A stretch of 64,000 nt of DNA from Alphaproteobacteria bacterium (GCA_947474645.1 CANJJD010000001.1:1-64000), one strand, 5' to 3'; counted from the stretch's first letter, positions 8,924 to 17,722 are shown. Numbers and translations are program-made. The notes: generated by a model from the letters alone, not told the origin.

Positions 8924-9757
8924 ATGGGCGGGGTGAGAAAAAGCACAGACAAGACTGCGCCGTTCCGCATCGCCGCGGGGCTGCTGTTGTGCGTAATTGC
9001 CATGGGCGCCGTGCCGGCTGTCGCGCAGGACCGGGCGCCGGGTGACACAAGCGTCAGCCTGGGGACGGGACTGGATTATTCCTCGGGCCGCTATGGCAGC
9101 GTAAGGGCCACCAACATCCTGGTGGCGCTGACGGATGTGACGGTCAAGACGGGCGACTTCCAGTTCACCGCGGCGCTGCCTTACGTCACCATCATCGGGC
9201 CGGCCTTTCTGGTGGTGGGCGCCGGCGGGGTGCCGGTGGTGGTCAATCCGGGGCGCACCGCCAACAAGGAACGCAAGGGCCGGGGCGACCTCAATCTCAG
9301 CTCCACCTATTCGGTGCCGTCGGATTTGACCGGCAATTTCTAGGTGGACCTGACCGGCCGCGTCAAGTTGGCCACCGGCGACGAGGGGCAGGGCCTGACC
9401 TCGGGCGAAACCGATTTCGGATTTGCGGTGGACGTGTCGCGCCAGATCGGCAATTGGGCGCCCTTTGTGTCGTTCGGTTACCGGGTGCCGGGCGCGCCCA
9501 CCGCCTATTCGCTGGTCAGCGCGCCGTCCTTTTCCGCCGGCACCAGCTATCAGATTGGCGATCGCTGGCTGGCGATCGCGTCCTATGATTTCGACGGCAC
9601 CATCAGCTCGACCCTGGCGGACAGCCAACAACTTTTCGGTTCGATCAGTTGGGTGGCGACCGACAGCCTGACCTTCACCACCTATGCCGAGTACGGCCTG
9701 TCCAGCGGCGCGCCCAAGGGCGGCGGCGGGTTACTGGCAAGCTGGAAGGTGATGTAG
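8924..9757 (+). pseudogene. Outer-membrane beta-barrel (MetA/phenol-degradation transporter-like) gene with internal TAG
   Basis: The frame starts with a signal peptide (ending PAVAQ) and beta-strand-rich sequence, reaches TAG at 9341-9343, and continues open in the same frame with VDLTGRVKLATGDEGQG to 9757. The joined product would be about 277 residues and resembles the exported transporter family that includes phenol-degradation MetA-like barrels. The end (GGGGLLASWKVM) looks like a closing strand. A single change, for example TAC to TAG, explains the break. It could be a real pseudogene, a read-through case or a sequencing error. Start is ATG 8924 or GTG 8933. Confidence 0.6.
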
Positions 9758-9871
9758 CGGCGCTTTAGGCGGGCGCCCCCGGAAATCAAGCCCGCTTTTG
9801 TCAATTTATCCCTTGCGGTTCCAGCGCCATACCCCATCTTTCGGCGCGGGTATTCGCCCCGGAGGAATCTT

Positions 9872-10528
9872 ATGTCGATTTGGAAACAGCTTCCCAAGTT
9901 TGCCGCCATCGTGGCGATTGCCGCCGGCCTTGCCGGCTGCGGCGTCAACACCATTCCCACCAAGGACCAGGCGGTGAAAGCCCGCTGGGCCGACGTGCAG
10001 GCCGCCTATCAGCGGCGCAACGACCTGATTCCCAACCTGGCCAACACCGTGGCCGGCTATGCGGCGCAGGAAAAATCCGTGCTGGTGGCGGTAACGCAAG
10101 CGCGCGCGAGCGCCACGCAGGTGAAGGTGGATGCCTCCACCATCACCGATCCGGCCAAGTTTGCTGAATTCCAGGCGGCGCAGGACAAGCTGTCGGGCGT
10201 GCTGGGCCGGTTGATGATGATCACCGAGAATTATCCCGACCTGAAGTCCAACCAGAACTTTCTGGCGCTGCAGTCGCAACTGGAAGGCACTGAGAACCGC
10301 ATCGATATTTCGCGCCGCGACTATAATGCGGCGGTGCAGGACTATAATACCGAGCTGGTGACGGTGCCCGGTTCGCTGTGGGCTGCGACTTTCTACAAGA
10401 GCTACAAGCAGGCGACGCCGTTTGCCGCCAGCGCCGCGGCCCAGTCCGCGCCGGTGGTGAGTTTCCCCGGCGCCGCGGCGCCCGCGCCTGCGCCGGAAGC
10501 GGCCCAGCCCGGCACGACCAAGCCGTAA
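9872..10528 (+). CDS. LemA family lipoprotein
   Basis: A 218-residue protein with a lipobox (GLAGC, Cys near residue 23) and the LemA core: RWADVQAAYQRRNDLIPNL, then the helical segments around ITENYPDLKSNQNFLAL and RRDYNAAVQDYN. LemA proteins form long helical bundles of poorly known role. A clear GGAGG precedes the ATG. The C-terminus is a Pro/Ala-rich tail. It is the first gene of a three-gene unit with two TPM-domain genes; this LemA-TPM pairing is widespread in bacteria. Confidence 0.92.
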   Translation: MSIWKQLPKFAAIVAIAAGLAGCGVNTIPTKDQAVKARWADVQAAYQRRNDLIPNLANTVAGYAAQEKSVLVAVTQARASATQVKVDASTITDPAKFAEFQAAQDKLSGVLGRLMMITENYPDLKSNQNFLALQSQLEGTENRIDISRRDYNAAVQDYNTELVTVPGSLWAATFYKSYKQATPFAASAAAQSAPVVSFPGAAAPAPAPEAAQPGTTKP

Positions 10529-11278
10529 ATGACGCGGCTGGCTGCGGCCTTACTCGCATTCTTTGTCCTTCTAACGCCCGCCTGGGCGGCGCCGAAATTT
10601 CCGGCGCTGACCGGGCGGGTGGTGGACAATGCGAATATCCTGTCGAGCCAGACCAAGGCCAGCCTGGATGGAAAGCTGGCGGCGCTGGAGCAGAAGACCT
10701 CGCGCCAGCTTGTGGTCGTCACCATTCCTTCGCTGGGCGGTTATGAGATTTCCGATTACGGCTATCAGTTGGGCCGGGCCTGGGGTATCGGGCAGAAGAG
10801 CCTGAACAATGGCATCCTGTTCATCGTCGCGCCCAATGAGCACAAGACCCGCATCGAGGTGGGCTATGGGCTGGAGCCGATTGTCACCGATGCGTTGTCG
10901 TCCGTCATAATCCAGAGCCGGGTGCTGCCGTCGTTCCGAAAGGGTGATTTCAATGCCGGTGTGGAAGCAGGCGCCGACGCGCTGATCGAACAACTGTCGC
11001 TGGAGACGTCGGAGGCGGAGAAGCGTGCCGCGGCGGCTGCCGAGCGACGGCCGCAAGGAGACAGCGGCGGCGGCGGGCTGCTGGGGTTCCTGATCGTGCT
11101 GTTCATTTTCTTCATGATCGCGCGGGTGTTCGGCGGCTGGGGCCTGCTGCCTTTCTTGTTGATGGGCGGCGGCGGCGGTGGCCGCGGCGGCGGATGGTCC
11201 GGCGGCGGCGGTGGCGGTGGCTGGTCGGGCGGCGGCGGCGGCAGCTTTGGCGGCGGCGGCTCTTCGGGGAGCTGGTAG
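10529..11278 (+). CDS. TPM-domain protein (YgcG-like)
   Basis: A 249-residue protein with a signal peptide (ending PAWAA), a TPM domain (about 25-170; GRVVDNANILS, then NNGILFIVAPNEHKTRIEVG and VGYGLEPIVTD), one membrane helix (about 185-205) and a glycine/serine/tryptophan-rich tail. TPM domains have been linked to acid phosphatase activity in the plant thylakoid relative and to photosystem or respiratory complex upkeep. The ATG directly follows the lemA stop, so the two are probably translationally coupled. Confidence 0.9.
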   Translation: MTRLAAALLAFFVLLTPAWAAPKFPALTGRVVDNANILSSQTKASLDGKLAALEQKTSRQLVVVTIPSLGGYEISDYGYQLGRAWGIGQKSLNNGILFIVAPNEHKTRIEVGYGLEPIVTDALSSVIIQSRVLPSFRKGDFNAGVEAGADALIEQLSLETSEAEKRAAAAAERRPQGDSGGGGLLGFLIVLFIFFMIARVFGGWGLLPFLLMGGGGGGRGGGWSGGGGGGGWSGGGGGSFGGGGSSGSW

Positions 11279-11290
11279 GATGGGCAGGCG

Positions 11291-11974
11291 ATGCTGAACC
11301 AAAAAGAGCGCGAGCGCATCAGCGCCGCGGTAATCCTGGCCGAGAGCAAGACCTCCGGCGAGATATTCTGTGTACTGACCAAGCGCGTGTCGCGCTACCG
11401 GGAGATTCCGCTGCTATGGGCGACATTGGCGGGCTTTCTGGTTCCGCCGCTGCTGGTGCTGGCGGGTCTGCACCGGTTGGCACTGGCCAGCATCTTCACA
11501 AGCTGGACCGACGAATCCGTCCGCGCCATGGAAGGGTTGATCCTGCGGGTGCTATCCACCTACAGCCTGGTGCAGGCGGGGGTGTTCCTGATCGTCGCCA
11601 TCATCGTGGCCGTGCCGGCGGTGCGTCACATTGTGACGCCGGGGCCTTTGAAAAGCCACCGGGTGCGGGAAATGGCGCGGCGGCATTTCGTGTCGGTCGG
11701 CTGCCGGCTGTCAGACGCCGAACCGCATATCCTGATCTATGCCTGCCTGACAGACCGGCGGGTCGAGCTGGTGGCGCATGACAATATCCACAAGGCGGTG
11801 GGCGAGGGGCCATGGAATGCGGCGGTGGCGGCGGTGGTCGAGGGCATGAAGGCCGGAAAGCCCGCTGACGGCTTTGTTTCGGCCATCGAGATCTGCGGCG
11901 CGGCGCTGGCGCAGCACTTCCCGCCGGACGGGGTGCCCAAGAACCGTTTGCCCAATACCATCCTCGAGACTTAA
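11291..11974 (+). CDS. TPM-domain membrane protein
   Basis: A 227-residue protein beginning with a TPM-like segment (ERISAAVILAESKTSGEIFCVL). Two membrane helices follow (about 43-65 and 94-118), then the second half of the domain (HILIYACLTDRRVELVAHDNI). This split layout with an internal hydrophobic region is usual for the second TPM gene in LemA-TPM operons. It starts 12 bases after the previous stop, so a single transcript is likely. Confidence 0.85.
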   Translation: MLNQKERERISAAVILAESKTSGEIFCVLTKRVSRYREIPLLWATLAGFLVPPLLVLAGLHRLALASIFTSWTDESVRAMEGLILRVLSTYSLVQAGVFLIVAIIVAVPAVRHIVTPGPLKSHRVREMARRHFVSVGCRLSDAEPHILIYACLTDRRVELVAHDNIHKAVGEGPWNAAVAAVVEGMKAGKPADGFVSAIEICGAALAQHFPPDGVPKNRLPNTILET

Positions 11975-12005
11975 GCTTCCCAAAAAATAACCGGAGGGTA
12001 CTGAC

Positions 12006-12986
12006 ATGCTGAAATATCTTGCGCCCGCATTGTGTCTGTTGGCTGCGCCCGCGCTGGCGCAGGGCATGAGCATCAAGAAGCTCGACCCCGCGCTGGATGG
12101 CGTGATCGCGCCCGGCACCAAGATCGAGAAGGTGGCCACCGGCTTCATCTTCATCGAAGGGCCGATGTGGAAGGACGGCAAGCTGTGGTTCTCCGACGTG
12201 CGGATGGACAAGGTGCGGACCTTCGATCCCAAGACCAACAAGGTGACGGTGATCCTGAACGACTCGGGCGGGATGAAGAACGCCCCGCCCACCGCCAATT
12301 TCGGCTCCAACGGCATGATCACCGACAAGGACGGTTCGATCCTGCTGACCCGCATGTATGCCGGCACCATCGAGAAGATGGACGACAAGGGCGGGCTGAA
12401 ACCGTTCCTGTCCAAGTATGAAGGCAAGCGCTTCAACAGTCCCAACGACCTGGTGTTCACCGCCGATGGCGCGCTGTGGTTCACCGATCCGTCCTTCGGC
12501 CTGGCCAAGATGGACGCCGATCCCAAGAAGGAACTGAAATACAATGCGGTGTGGCGCTATGCCGGCGGCAAGCTGACGCCGGTGATCACCGACATGACCC
12601 AGCCCAATGGCATCGGTTTTTCGCCGGACGGCAAGACGCTGTATGTGTCCAATTCCATGCCGCAAATGTATGTCCGCGCCTATGACGTGGCGGCGGACGG
12701 CAAGCTGTCGAACATGCGCAAGCTGATCTCGTGGCCGGGTACGGCGCCGGATGTGCCCGATGGCTTGAAGGTGGACAGCGCAGGCAACGTCTGGGTCACC
12801 GGCCCGGGCGGGCTGCACATCATCTCGCCCAAGGGCAAGGTGCTGGGCCAGATCGTGATCCCGGAGACCGTCGCCAATGTCGGCTTCGCCGAGGACGGCA
12901 AGACGGTGTACCTGACCGGCTCGACCAGCCTGTACCGGCTGAAGTCCAAGATCGCGGGCGAGATCCCAATGTATTACCGCAAGTAG
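12006..12986 (+). CDS. Exported SMP-30/gluconolactonase family protein
   Basis: A 326-residue protein with a signal peptide (about 1-19, ending ALAQ). It has the SMP-30/gluconolaconase six-bladed propeller pattern: FIFIEGPMWKDGKLWFSD, NGMITDKDGS, FNSPNDLVFTADGALWFTDP and PNGIGFSPDGKTLYVS. The Glu of EGPMW and the Asn/Asp of SPNDLV and PDGLKVD correspond to metal ligands in the family. Likely reaction: opening of a sugar lactone in the periplasm. A strong GGAGGG site precedes the ATG. Its stop abuts the stop of the sugar dehydrogenase gene opposite, an enzyme that would produce such a lactone. Confidence 0.88.
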   Translation: MLKYLAPALCLLAAPALAQGMSIKKLDPALDGVIAPGTKIEKVATGFIFIEGPMWKDGKLWFSDVRMDKVRTFDPKTNKVTVILNDSGGMKNAPPTANFGSNGMITDKDGSILLTRMYAGTIEKMDDKGGLKPFLSKYEGKRFNSPNDLVFTADGALWFTDPSFGLAKMDADPKKELKYNAVWRYAGGKLTPVITDMTQPNGIGFSPDGKTLYVSNSMPQMYVRAYDVAADGKLSNMRKLISWPGTAPDVPDGLKVDSAGNVWVTGPGGLHIISPKGKVLGQIVIPETVANVGFAEDGKTVYLTGSTSLYRLKSKIAGEIPMYYRK

Positions 12987-14336
12987 CTACTGCGGCGTCA
13001 GCTTCAGCAGCTTGGAGCCCAGCGGGGTATTGTTGGTGATGGAGCCGCCGCCGGAGTCGCTGAGGACATAGACCGCGCCATCGGGACCAACGCGCACGTC
13101 GCGCAGGCGCATCTTGACCTCGGTGAGCAGCGGTTCTTCGTTGACGACCTTGCCGTTCGACAGGGTCAGGCGTTCCAGGGCGTTGCCGCGCAGGGTGGCG
13201 ACAAAGACGCTGTTCTTCCATTCGGGGAACAGGTCGCCCTTGTAGAAGGCCACCTGTGATACGCCCGGGGAGGGCGACCAGTAATAGACCGGCTCCTCGA
13301 TGCCCGGTCTGGACGCTTCGTTGTCGCCGGTCGGGTTGCCGGGATAGTCGATGCCGTGGGTGACGACGGGCCAGCCGTAATTGGCGCCGCGTTTGACGAG
13401 ATTGAGCTCGTCGCCGCCGCGCGGGCCGTGCTCGGTCTCCCAGATATTGCCGTCATTATCCACGGTAAGGCCTTCCTGGCTGCGGCCGCCGATGGCCCAG
13501 ATTTCGGGATAGGCGCCGTCCTCTTTGTCTTTGGGGCCGGTGAAGGGATTGCCCGGCGCCGGCTTGCCCTCGGTGGTGATGCGCAAGATCTTGCCCAGAT
13601 GGGTGTCGAGGGTCTGCGCCACCAGCCAGGGATAGGAACCGCCAGTGTCGCGGTCGCCGATGGTGATGTAGAGATAGCCGTCCTTGCCCATCACCATGCG
13701 CCCGCCGCTGCGCGAGCCGATGCCTGTGCGGTTGTCGTTCGGGGTCTGGGGGCGGGCCTTGAAGATCACCTTCACGTCTCTGAGCGCATTGGCCGCCTGG
13801 TTGAAGGTGGCGCGCGCCACCTGGATGCCGCTGATCATGCCGCGGTCGAAGCCGAAGAAGGTGAAATAGATGCGGTGATTGCTGGCGAATTTTGGGTCCA
13901 GCACCAGGTCGAACATGCCGGTCTGCGGCCAGCCCTGCGCCAGTCCGTCCACGCCGGCGACGGGCGGGGCGATGTTTCCATCGGGTGAAATCACCCGCAA
14001 GGTGCCGGGCAGTTTCTCGGTGACCAGGAACTTGCCGTCCGGCAGGAAACCCAGGGCCCAAGGGGCGTGCAGGCCGGCGGTGATTTCAGTCAGCTTGTAG
14101 GGCGCGGTCTTGTGATAGGGCGCGCGGGTCTGTCCGGGAAAGGCCGGCTTGTCCCGGACATTCTCATTGACGCGGCTGTCCACCGGCTTTCCTTCCACCA
14201 GCGCGGTATAGTCCGGTTTGTCGGCAACGACGGGGGCCAGGGGCGGCGGCGTGGCCGGGGTCTGGGCCAGCACGCCCACTCCAAGGATTGAGGTGGACAT
14301 CAGGCAAACGATTGCTGCGGCAAGGCGGCGGTTCAT
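12987..14336 (-). CDS. PQQ-dependent sugar dehydrogenase (GSDH family)
   Basis: A 449-residue exported protein (signal peptide ends about residue 25). It matches soluble aldose sugar/sorbosone dehydrogenases: GLHAPWALGFLPDGKFLVTE, IGDRDTGGSYP, ETEHGPRGGDELN and a C-terminal LRDVRVGPDGAVYVLSD. These are six-bladed propellers that hold PQQ and oxidise aldoses to lactones in the periplasm. The EHGPRGGDE segment is the family hallmark. It lies tail to tail with the lactonase gene and upstream of an exported cupin on its own strand. PQQ synthesis genes are not in the window. Confidence 0.88.
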   Translation of the reverse strand: MNRRLAAAIVCLMSTSILGVGVLAQTPATPPPLAPVVADKPDYTALVEGKPVDSRVNENVRDKPAFPGQTRAPYHKTAPYKLTEITAGLHAPWALGFLPDGKFLVTEKLPGTLRVISPDGNIAPPVAGVDGLAQGWPQTGMFDLVLDPKFASNHRIYFTFFGFDRGMISGIQVARATFNQAANALRDVKVIFKARPQTPNDNRTGIGSRSGGRMVMGKDGYLYITIGDRDTGGSYPWLVAQTLDTHLGKILRITTEGKPAPGNPFTGPKDKEDGAYPEIWAIGGRSQEGLTVDNDGNIWETEHGPRGGDELNLVKRGANYGWPVVTHGIDYPGNPTGDNEASRPGIEEPVYYWSPSPGVSQVAFYKGDLFPEWKNSVFVATLRGNALERLTLSNGKVVNEEPLLTEVKMRLRDVRVGPDGAVYVLSDSGGGSITNNTPLGSKLLKLTPQ

Positions 14337-14356
14337 GGCGTCTTCCTTATGATGGT

Positions 14357-15259
14357 TCAGCGCGGCTTGTTCAGCACCGCCAGCAGAGGTTCGGCATTCT
14401 CATTGGCGGCATTGGCGGCGAAGGCGTTCTTGACCGCCATGTCGCGCGCCACGCCGATGATCATCAGCTCCAAGGGCGCGGCGCCGGCCTTGAAGCTTTT
14501 GGCCTGGCCCAGATCCACCGGGATTGCGTCGCCCTTCTTGATGGCCACGGTTTCGCCGTTCACAGTCACGCTGCCTTCGCCGGAGATCACGTAATAGGCC
14601 TCGCTGAGATCGGCGAGATTGGTGGTGCCGGTGTCGCCGCCGGGCGCGATCAGTTCATGATCGACGTAAGACCAGGGGGAATAGAAGACGCTGGGGCCCA
14701 GGGCGCGGCGGCGCTGGACCTTGCCGCCATTAGGGGCAGGTTTGAGCAGCGATTTTTCCAGGCGCATGGTGATGAATTGCGGGATCGGGTCTTTGGCTGC
14801 GCCGACGCGGTCGTCGCCCAGGTTGAAGGCGTCATAGACCTTGGAGGTGCCGACATTGATGTTCATCCACTCCACGTCATGGTCGGTGGGATTGTAGATG
14901 GCGTGGGAGGAGCCCATGCGGTCGGGGGCGCCCACCGTGCCCTTGAGCAGGGAGGTGCGGCCATTGACGGTGAACTCGGCCTCGCCGTCGAAGATCACGA
15001 ACATCTCTTCGCAGTGATTGTGGAAGTGCTGGCCGATGCCGCCGCCCGGATGCAGCACGCCGCGGTGCAGGAAGATGAAGTTGGTGGAGAGGGTCTTGTC
15101 GTTCATCAGGGCGCCGAAATTCATGGTGCCTGCGCCGTCATGCACCGCCTTGAGATTGGCGGTCTTGGCCGGATCGTAATGGGTGATGCGCGGAGCGAGC
15201 TGGGCATGGGCCGCGGTCGCGGCCAGCAGAAGACCGGCAGTCAGAGCCAGGCGTTTCAT
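14357..15259 (-). CDS. Exported cupin-domain protein
   Basis: A 300-residue protein with a signal peptide (MKRLALTAG to AAHAQ) and two cupin modules. The first has GQHFHNHCEEMFVIFDGEAE, a good metal-binding set (HxH, E). The second, in the C-terminal half, has SEAYYVISGEGSVTVNGE but lacks the matching histidines. GGGGAG precedes the ATG at 15259. Function is not assigned; bicupins of this kind include isomerases and dioxygenases. It lies 20 bp upstream of the sugar dehydrogenase gene on the same strand. Confidence 0.75.
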   Translation of the reverse strand: MKRLALTAGLLLAATAAHAQLAPRITHYDPAKTANLKAVHDGAGTMNFGALMNDKTLSTNFIFLHRGVLHPGGGIGQHFHNHCEEMFVIFDGEAEFTVNGRTSLLKGTVGAPDRMGSSHAIYNPTDHDVEWMNINVGTSKVYDAFNLGDDRVGAAKDPIPQFITMRLEKSLLKPAPNGGKVQRRRALGPSVFYSPWSYVDHELIAPGGDTGTTNLADLSEAYYVISGEGSVTVNGETVAIKKGDAIPVDLGQAKSFKAGAAPLELMIIGVARDMAVKNAFAANAANENAEPLLAVLNKPR

Positions 15260-15383
15260 GGAAGTCTCCCCGGGTTTTATGATTTTTTTCCAGCACCCGG
15301 GGCGAGGATAGCATGTCCGCAGCCACCGGCCACAGCCGGAAAATCGCCCTGCCGGGCGGGCCGGACCCGTGCTAGGGTTGGGC

Positions 15384-15611
15384 ATGGCAGACACACCAAA
15401 AGCCCCGCCCGGCGCCCGCGCCCTTGCCGCCACCACGGCATCGGACCAGCGCACCCGCATGGTCCTGGACCAGGTCGAGAAGGAGCGGGTGGCGAGCGAC
15501 GCCAAGACCGTGCGGCTGAAAGCGCTACGCCTGGCCAAGGAAGCCGAAGAGGCGGCGGCCAAGGCCGCTGCGCCGGTGAAGGCGAAAGCCAAGAAGAAAA
15601 TCCTGAAATAG
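15384..15611 (+). CDS. Small Ala/Lys-rich hypothetical protein
   Basis: A 75-residue protein from ATG 15384 (GTG 15369 and TTG 15378 also possible). The sequence is helical and charged, ending KAKAKKKILK, with no cysteine and no membrane segment. I do not recognise a family. The basic tail could bind nucleic acid, but that is a guess. It may be a real gene: coding bias matches the neighbours and an AGGG-rich stretch precedes the start. Confidence 0.45.
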   Translation: MADTPKAPPGARALAATTASDQRTRMVLDQVEKERVASDAKTVRLKALRLAKEAEEAAAKAAAPVKAKAKKKILK

Positions 15612-15693
15612 TGCGAGGCGGCCTGGTGCTTGTCTCGTCGCCGCTGGCTCCCTGACGCGCGGGCCTTAAGTCGCTGTCGCGCGGCCCGCTTGT

Positions 15694-15726
15694 CATTCGT
15701 ATAGCCCGCATTGCGGGCTATACGAA

Positions 15727-15728
<2 letters not shown>
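15694..15728. repeat. Perfect 16-bp inverted repeat next to tRNA-Thr
   Basis: CATTCGTATAGCCCGC (15694-15709) pairs exactly with 15713-15728 around a 3-base loop. The right arm overlaps the encoded CCA end of tRNA-Thr. On the minus strand this hairpin would form at once after the tRNA and could terminate or process it, though no T-run follows. Confidence 0.7.
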
Positions 15729-15802
<74 letters not shown>

Positions 15803-16178
15803 CAAAGCAGGCCGAGGAATTACCACAGCTCCCGTTAATGGCAAGAAAATCACGCGCGCTTGTTCCAGCCGCAGAAGGGGCAGGGCAGGCTCCGCCGGGC
15901 GCCTGCGCCCTGCTGGATGACCTGCCACATGTTCATGGCGGCAGCCCTGGCGCAGTTTCGCGAGGCGCTGGATGCGCTGGTCTAGGGGCTAAGGAGTGCC
16001 CGCCGCGCGACAGCGCCGGCGGCAAAACGATCCGGGGATCGTTTTGAGCGACGTGCGCCCTGAGCGTAAGCGAAGGGCCGGAGGCGGGCGCGGCGCAAGG
16101 TTGGGTGATCCTGTGCAGCGGCTGCAAATCGGCTAACCTGTCCTGAAGAGGGCGCGGCAAGCGCTAGGAGGAAGACGC
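15803..16178. other. 376-bp intergenic region with a hairpin, no clear gene
   Basis: It lies between tRNA-Thr and the enolase-superfamily gene. It holds an 11-bp inverted repeat with a two-base spacer at 16023-16046 (CAAAACGATCC/GGATCGTTTTG) and the repeat-like CCCTGAGCGTAAGCGAAGGG at about 16058-16077. A minus-strand frame of 28 codons (15850-15936) ends CPFCGWNKRA but has no support as a gene. The promoter of the downstream gene must lie near 16100-16160. Confidence 0.5.
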
Positions 16179-17474
16179 ATGTTTCATTCCCGCCGCGGCT
16201 GGATGGCGATGGCCAGTTTGGGCATGGCCGGTTTGCTGGCCAGTGAGCGGGGGAGCCGCGCGCAGCCGTCGGGGCGGGCGCTGGCCGATCCGCGTTCGGC
16301 GATCAAGATCACCAGGCTGGAGATCATTCCGGTTCATTCGCTGCGCTCCATCTTCGTCAAGATGCATACCGATGCCGGCATTGTCGGACTGGGCGAAGGC
16401 ACAGTGGAAGGCAAGATCGAGACCGTGGTGGCGGCGATCCGGCAGTTGGAGCCGTATCTCAAGGGCAAGGATCCGCGCCAGCCGGCACATCACTGGCAGG
16501 CGATCTACCGCCACGCCTTTTACCGCGGCGCCGTCATCCTGTGCAGTGCGCTATCGGCGGTCGATATCGCCATGTGGGACATCAAGGGCAAGGCGCTGGG
16601 GGTGCCGGTCTATGACTTGCTGGGCGGGCCGACGCGCGACCGCATCAAGCTTTATGGCCAGGCCGAAAGCGTGGAAGAGACAAAAAGCCATGTGCTGGCG
16701 GAAGGCTATGTCTCGATGAAGACCAGCGTCAGCTCGAGCCGCGGGCGGCTGTCGCGGGCGAGCGAAAATCCCTATTTCATTGACGGCTTTGTCGAGAAGG
16801 TGAAGGCGATCCGCGAATTGGTGGGGCCGGATTTCGACCTGGGGATCGAGATGCATGGCGAGCATGAGCCGGCGGCGGCGATGCAGATCATCAAGGCGCT
16901 GGAGCCGTTCCGGCCCTGGTTCTTCGAGGAGCCGATCCAGTTCCAGAATCTGCCGCTGATGGCGGAGATGGCGAAGAAGACCACGGTGCCGTTTGCCACC
17001 GGCGAGCGGATGGTGACCAAGTGGCAGTTCCGCGACTTGCTGACGGCCGGAGCGGCGCAGTTGCTGCAGCCGGACATTACGCATACCGGCGGCATCACCG
17101 AGTTGAAGGCGATCGCAAGTCTGGCGGAAGCCTTCTCGGCCAACATGCTGCCGCATGCCAAGGAGGGCATGATCGGCTTTGCCGCCTCGATGCATGTGTC
17201 GGCCAGCATTCCCAATTTCCTGGCGCATGAAGTGCCGAGCCTGCAGGCGGTGAAGGGCGGGCCGCCGAACGTGGATCGCAGTCCGCTGGGCAAGAGCTAT
17301 ATCAAGACGCCGATGGTGATGACGGGCGGGTCCATCCTGCTGAAGGGCAATATTGATGGGCCGGGCCTGGGGATCGCGCTGGACGAGCACCTGATCGACA
17401 ATGAGCGCGGCATTCCCGAATGGGAATTTCCGGAAATGTGGGATGCGGTGGACGGGTCGGTGCGCGACCACTGA
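16179..17474 (+). CDS. Exported mandelate racemase/muconate lactonizing (enolase) superfamily enzyme
   Basis: A 431-residue protein whose N-terminus (SRRGWMAMASLGMAGLLA) looks like a twin-arginine signal. The body is an enolase-superfamily enzyme: cap domain (about 45-160), then the barrel with candidate metal ligands in GIEMHGEH, WFFEEPI and ATGERM, and a histidine in LPHAKEG. The pattern is closest to the galactonate-dehydratase-like group, which dehydrates acid sugars with Mg2+. The first ligand is Glu where DgoD has Asp, so the substrate is uncertain. A strong AGGAGG precedes the start. An exported member of this normally cytoplasmic superfamily is unusual. Confidence 0.75.
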   Translation: MFHSRRGWMAMASLGMAGLLASERGSRAQPSGRALADPRSAIKITRLEIIPVHSLRSIFVKMHTDAGIVGLGEGTVEGKIETVVAAIRQLEPYLKGKDPRQPAHHWQAIYRHAFYRGAVILCSALSAVDIAMWDIKGKALGVPVYDLLGGPTRDRIKLYGQAESVEETKSHVLAEGYVSMKTSVSSSRGRLSRASENPYFIDGFVEKVKAIRELVGPDFDLGIEMHGEHEPAAAMQIIKALEPFRPWFFEEPIQFQNLPLMAEMAKKTTVPFATGERMVTKWQFRDLLTAGAAQLLQPDITHTGGITELKAIASLAEAFSANMLPHAKEGMIGFAASMHVSASIPNFLAHEVPSLQAVKGGPPNVDRSPLGKSYIKTPMVMTGGSILLKGNIDGPGLGIALDEHLIDNERGIPEWEFPEMWDAVDGSVRDH

Positions 17475-17485
17475 ACGCGGCGCCG

Positions 17486-17722
17486 TTAGGCGACCATGCG
17501 TGCCTTGATATAGGCGGTGAGGTCGCCGACGGTGCGGACGCTGACCAGCTCGGTCTCGTTCATTTCGATCTTGAATTCGTCTTCCAGATCCATCAGCAGC
17601 TCGAAACGGTCGAGGCTGGAGACGCCGAGATCGTCCACCAGCAAGGCGGTGGCTGTGAACCGTTCGGGGTCCAGCATCAGTGATTTTTGGAGGACCGCGA
17701 TGACGCGGCTGGAGGTTTCCAT
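17486..17722 (-). CDS. Acyl carrier protein
   Basis: A 78-residue acidic protein with the carrier-protein motif LGVSSLDRFELLMDLEDEF; the Ser of VSSLD is the phosphopantetheine site. Start is ATG 17722 (TTG 17731 also possible). It is not next to fatty acid synthesis genes, so it is probably a specialised carrier rather than the housekeeping AcpP. It lies 42 bp downstream of the HerA-like ATPase gene on the same strand and may share its transcript. Confidence 0.85.
   Translation of the reverse strand: METSSRVIAVLQKSLMLDPERFTATALLVDDLGVSSLDRFELLMDLEDEFKIEMNETELVSVRTVGDLTAYIKARMVA

Noticed and set aside
14288-15655. 455-codon plus-strand frame over the cupin gene
   Set aside because: Antisense shadow; the minus-strand cupin has a signal peptide, metal-binding motif and a good ribosome site.
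15839-16000. Remnant coding region after tRNA-Thr on the plus strand
   Set aside because: Short frames only, no domain and no ribosome site.
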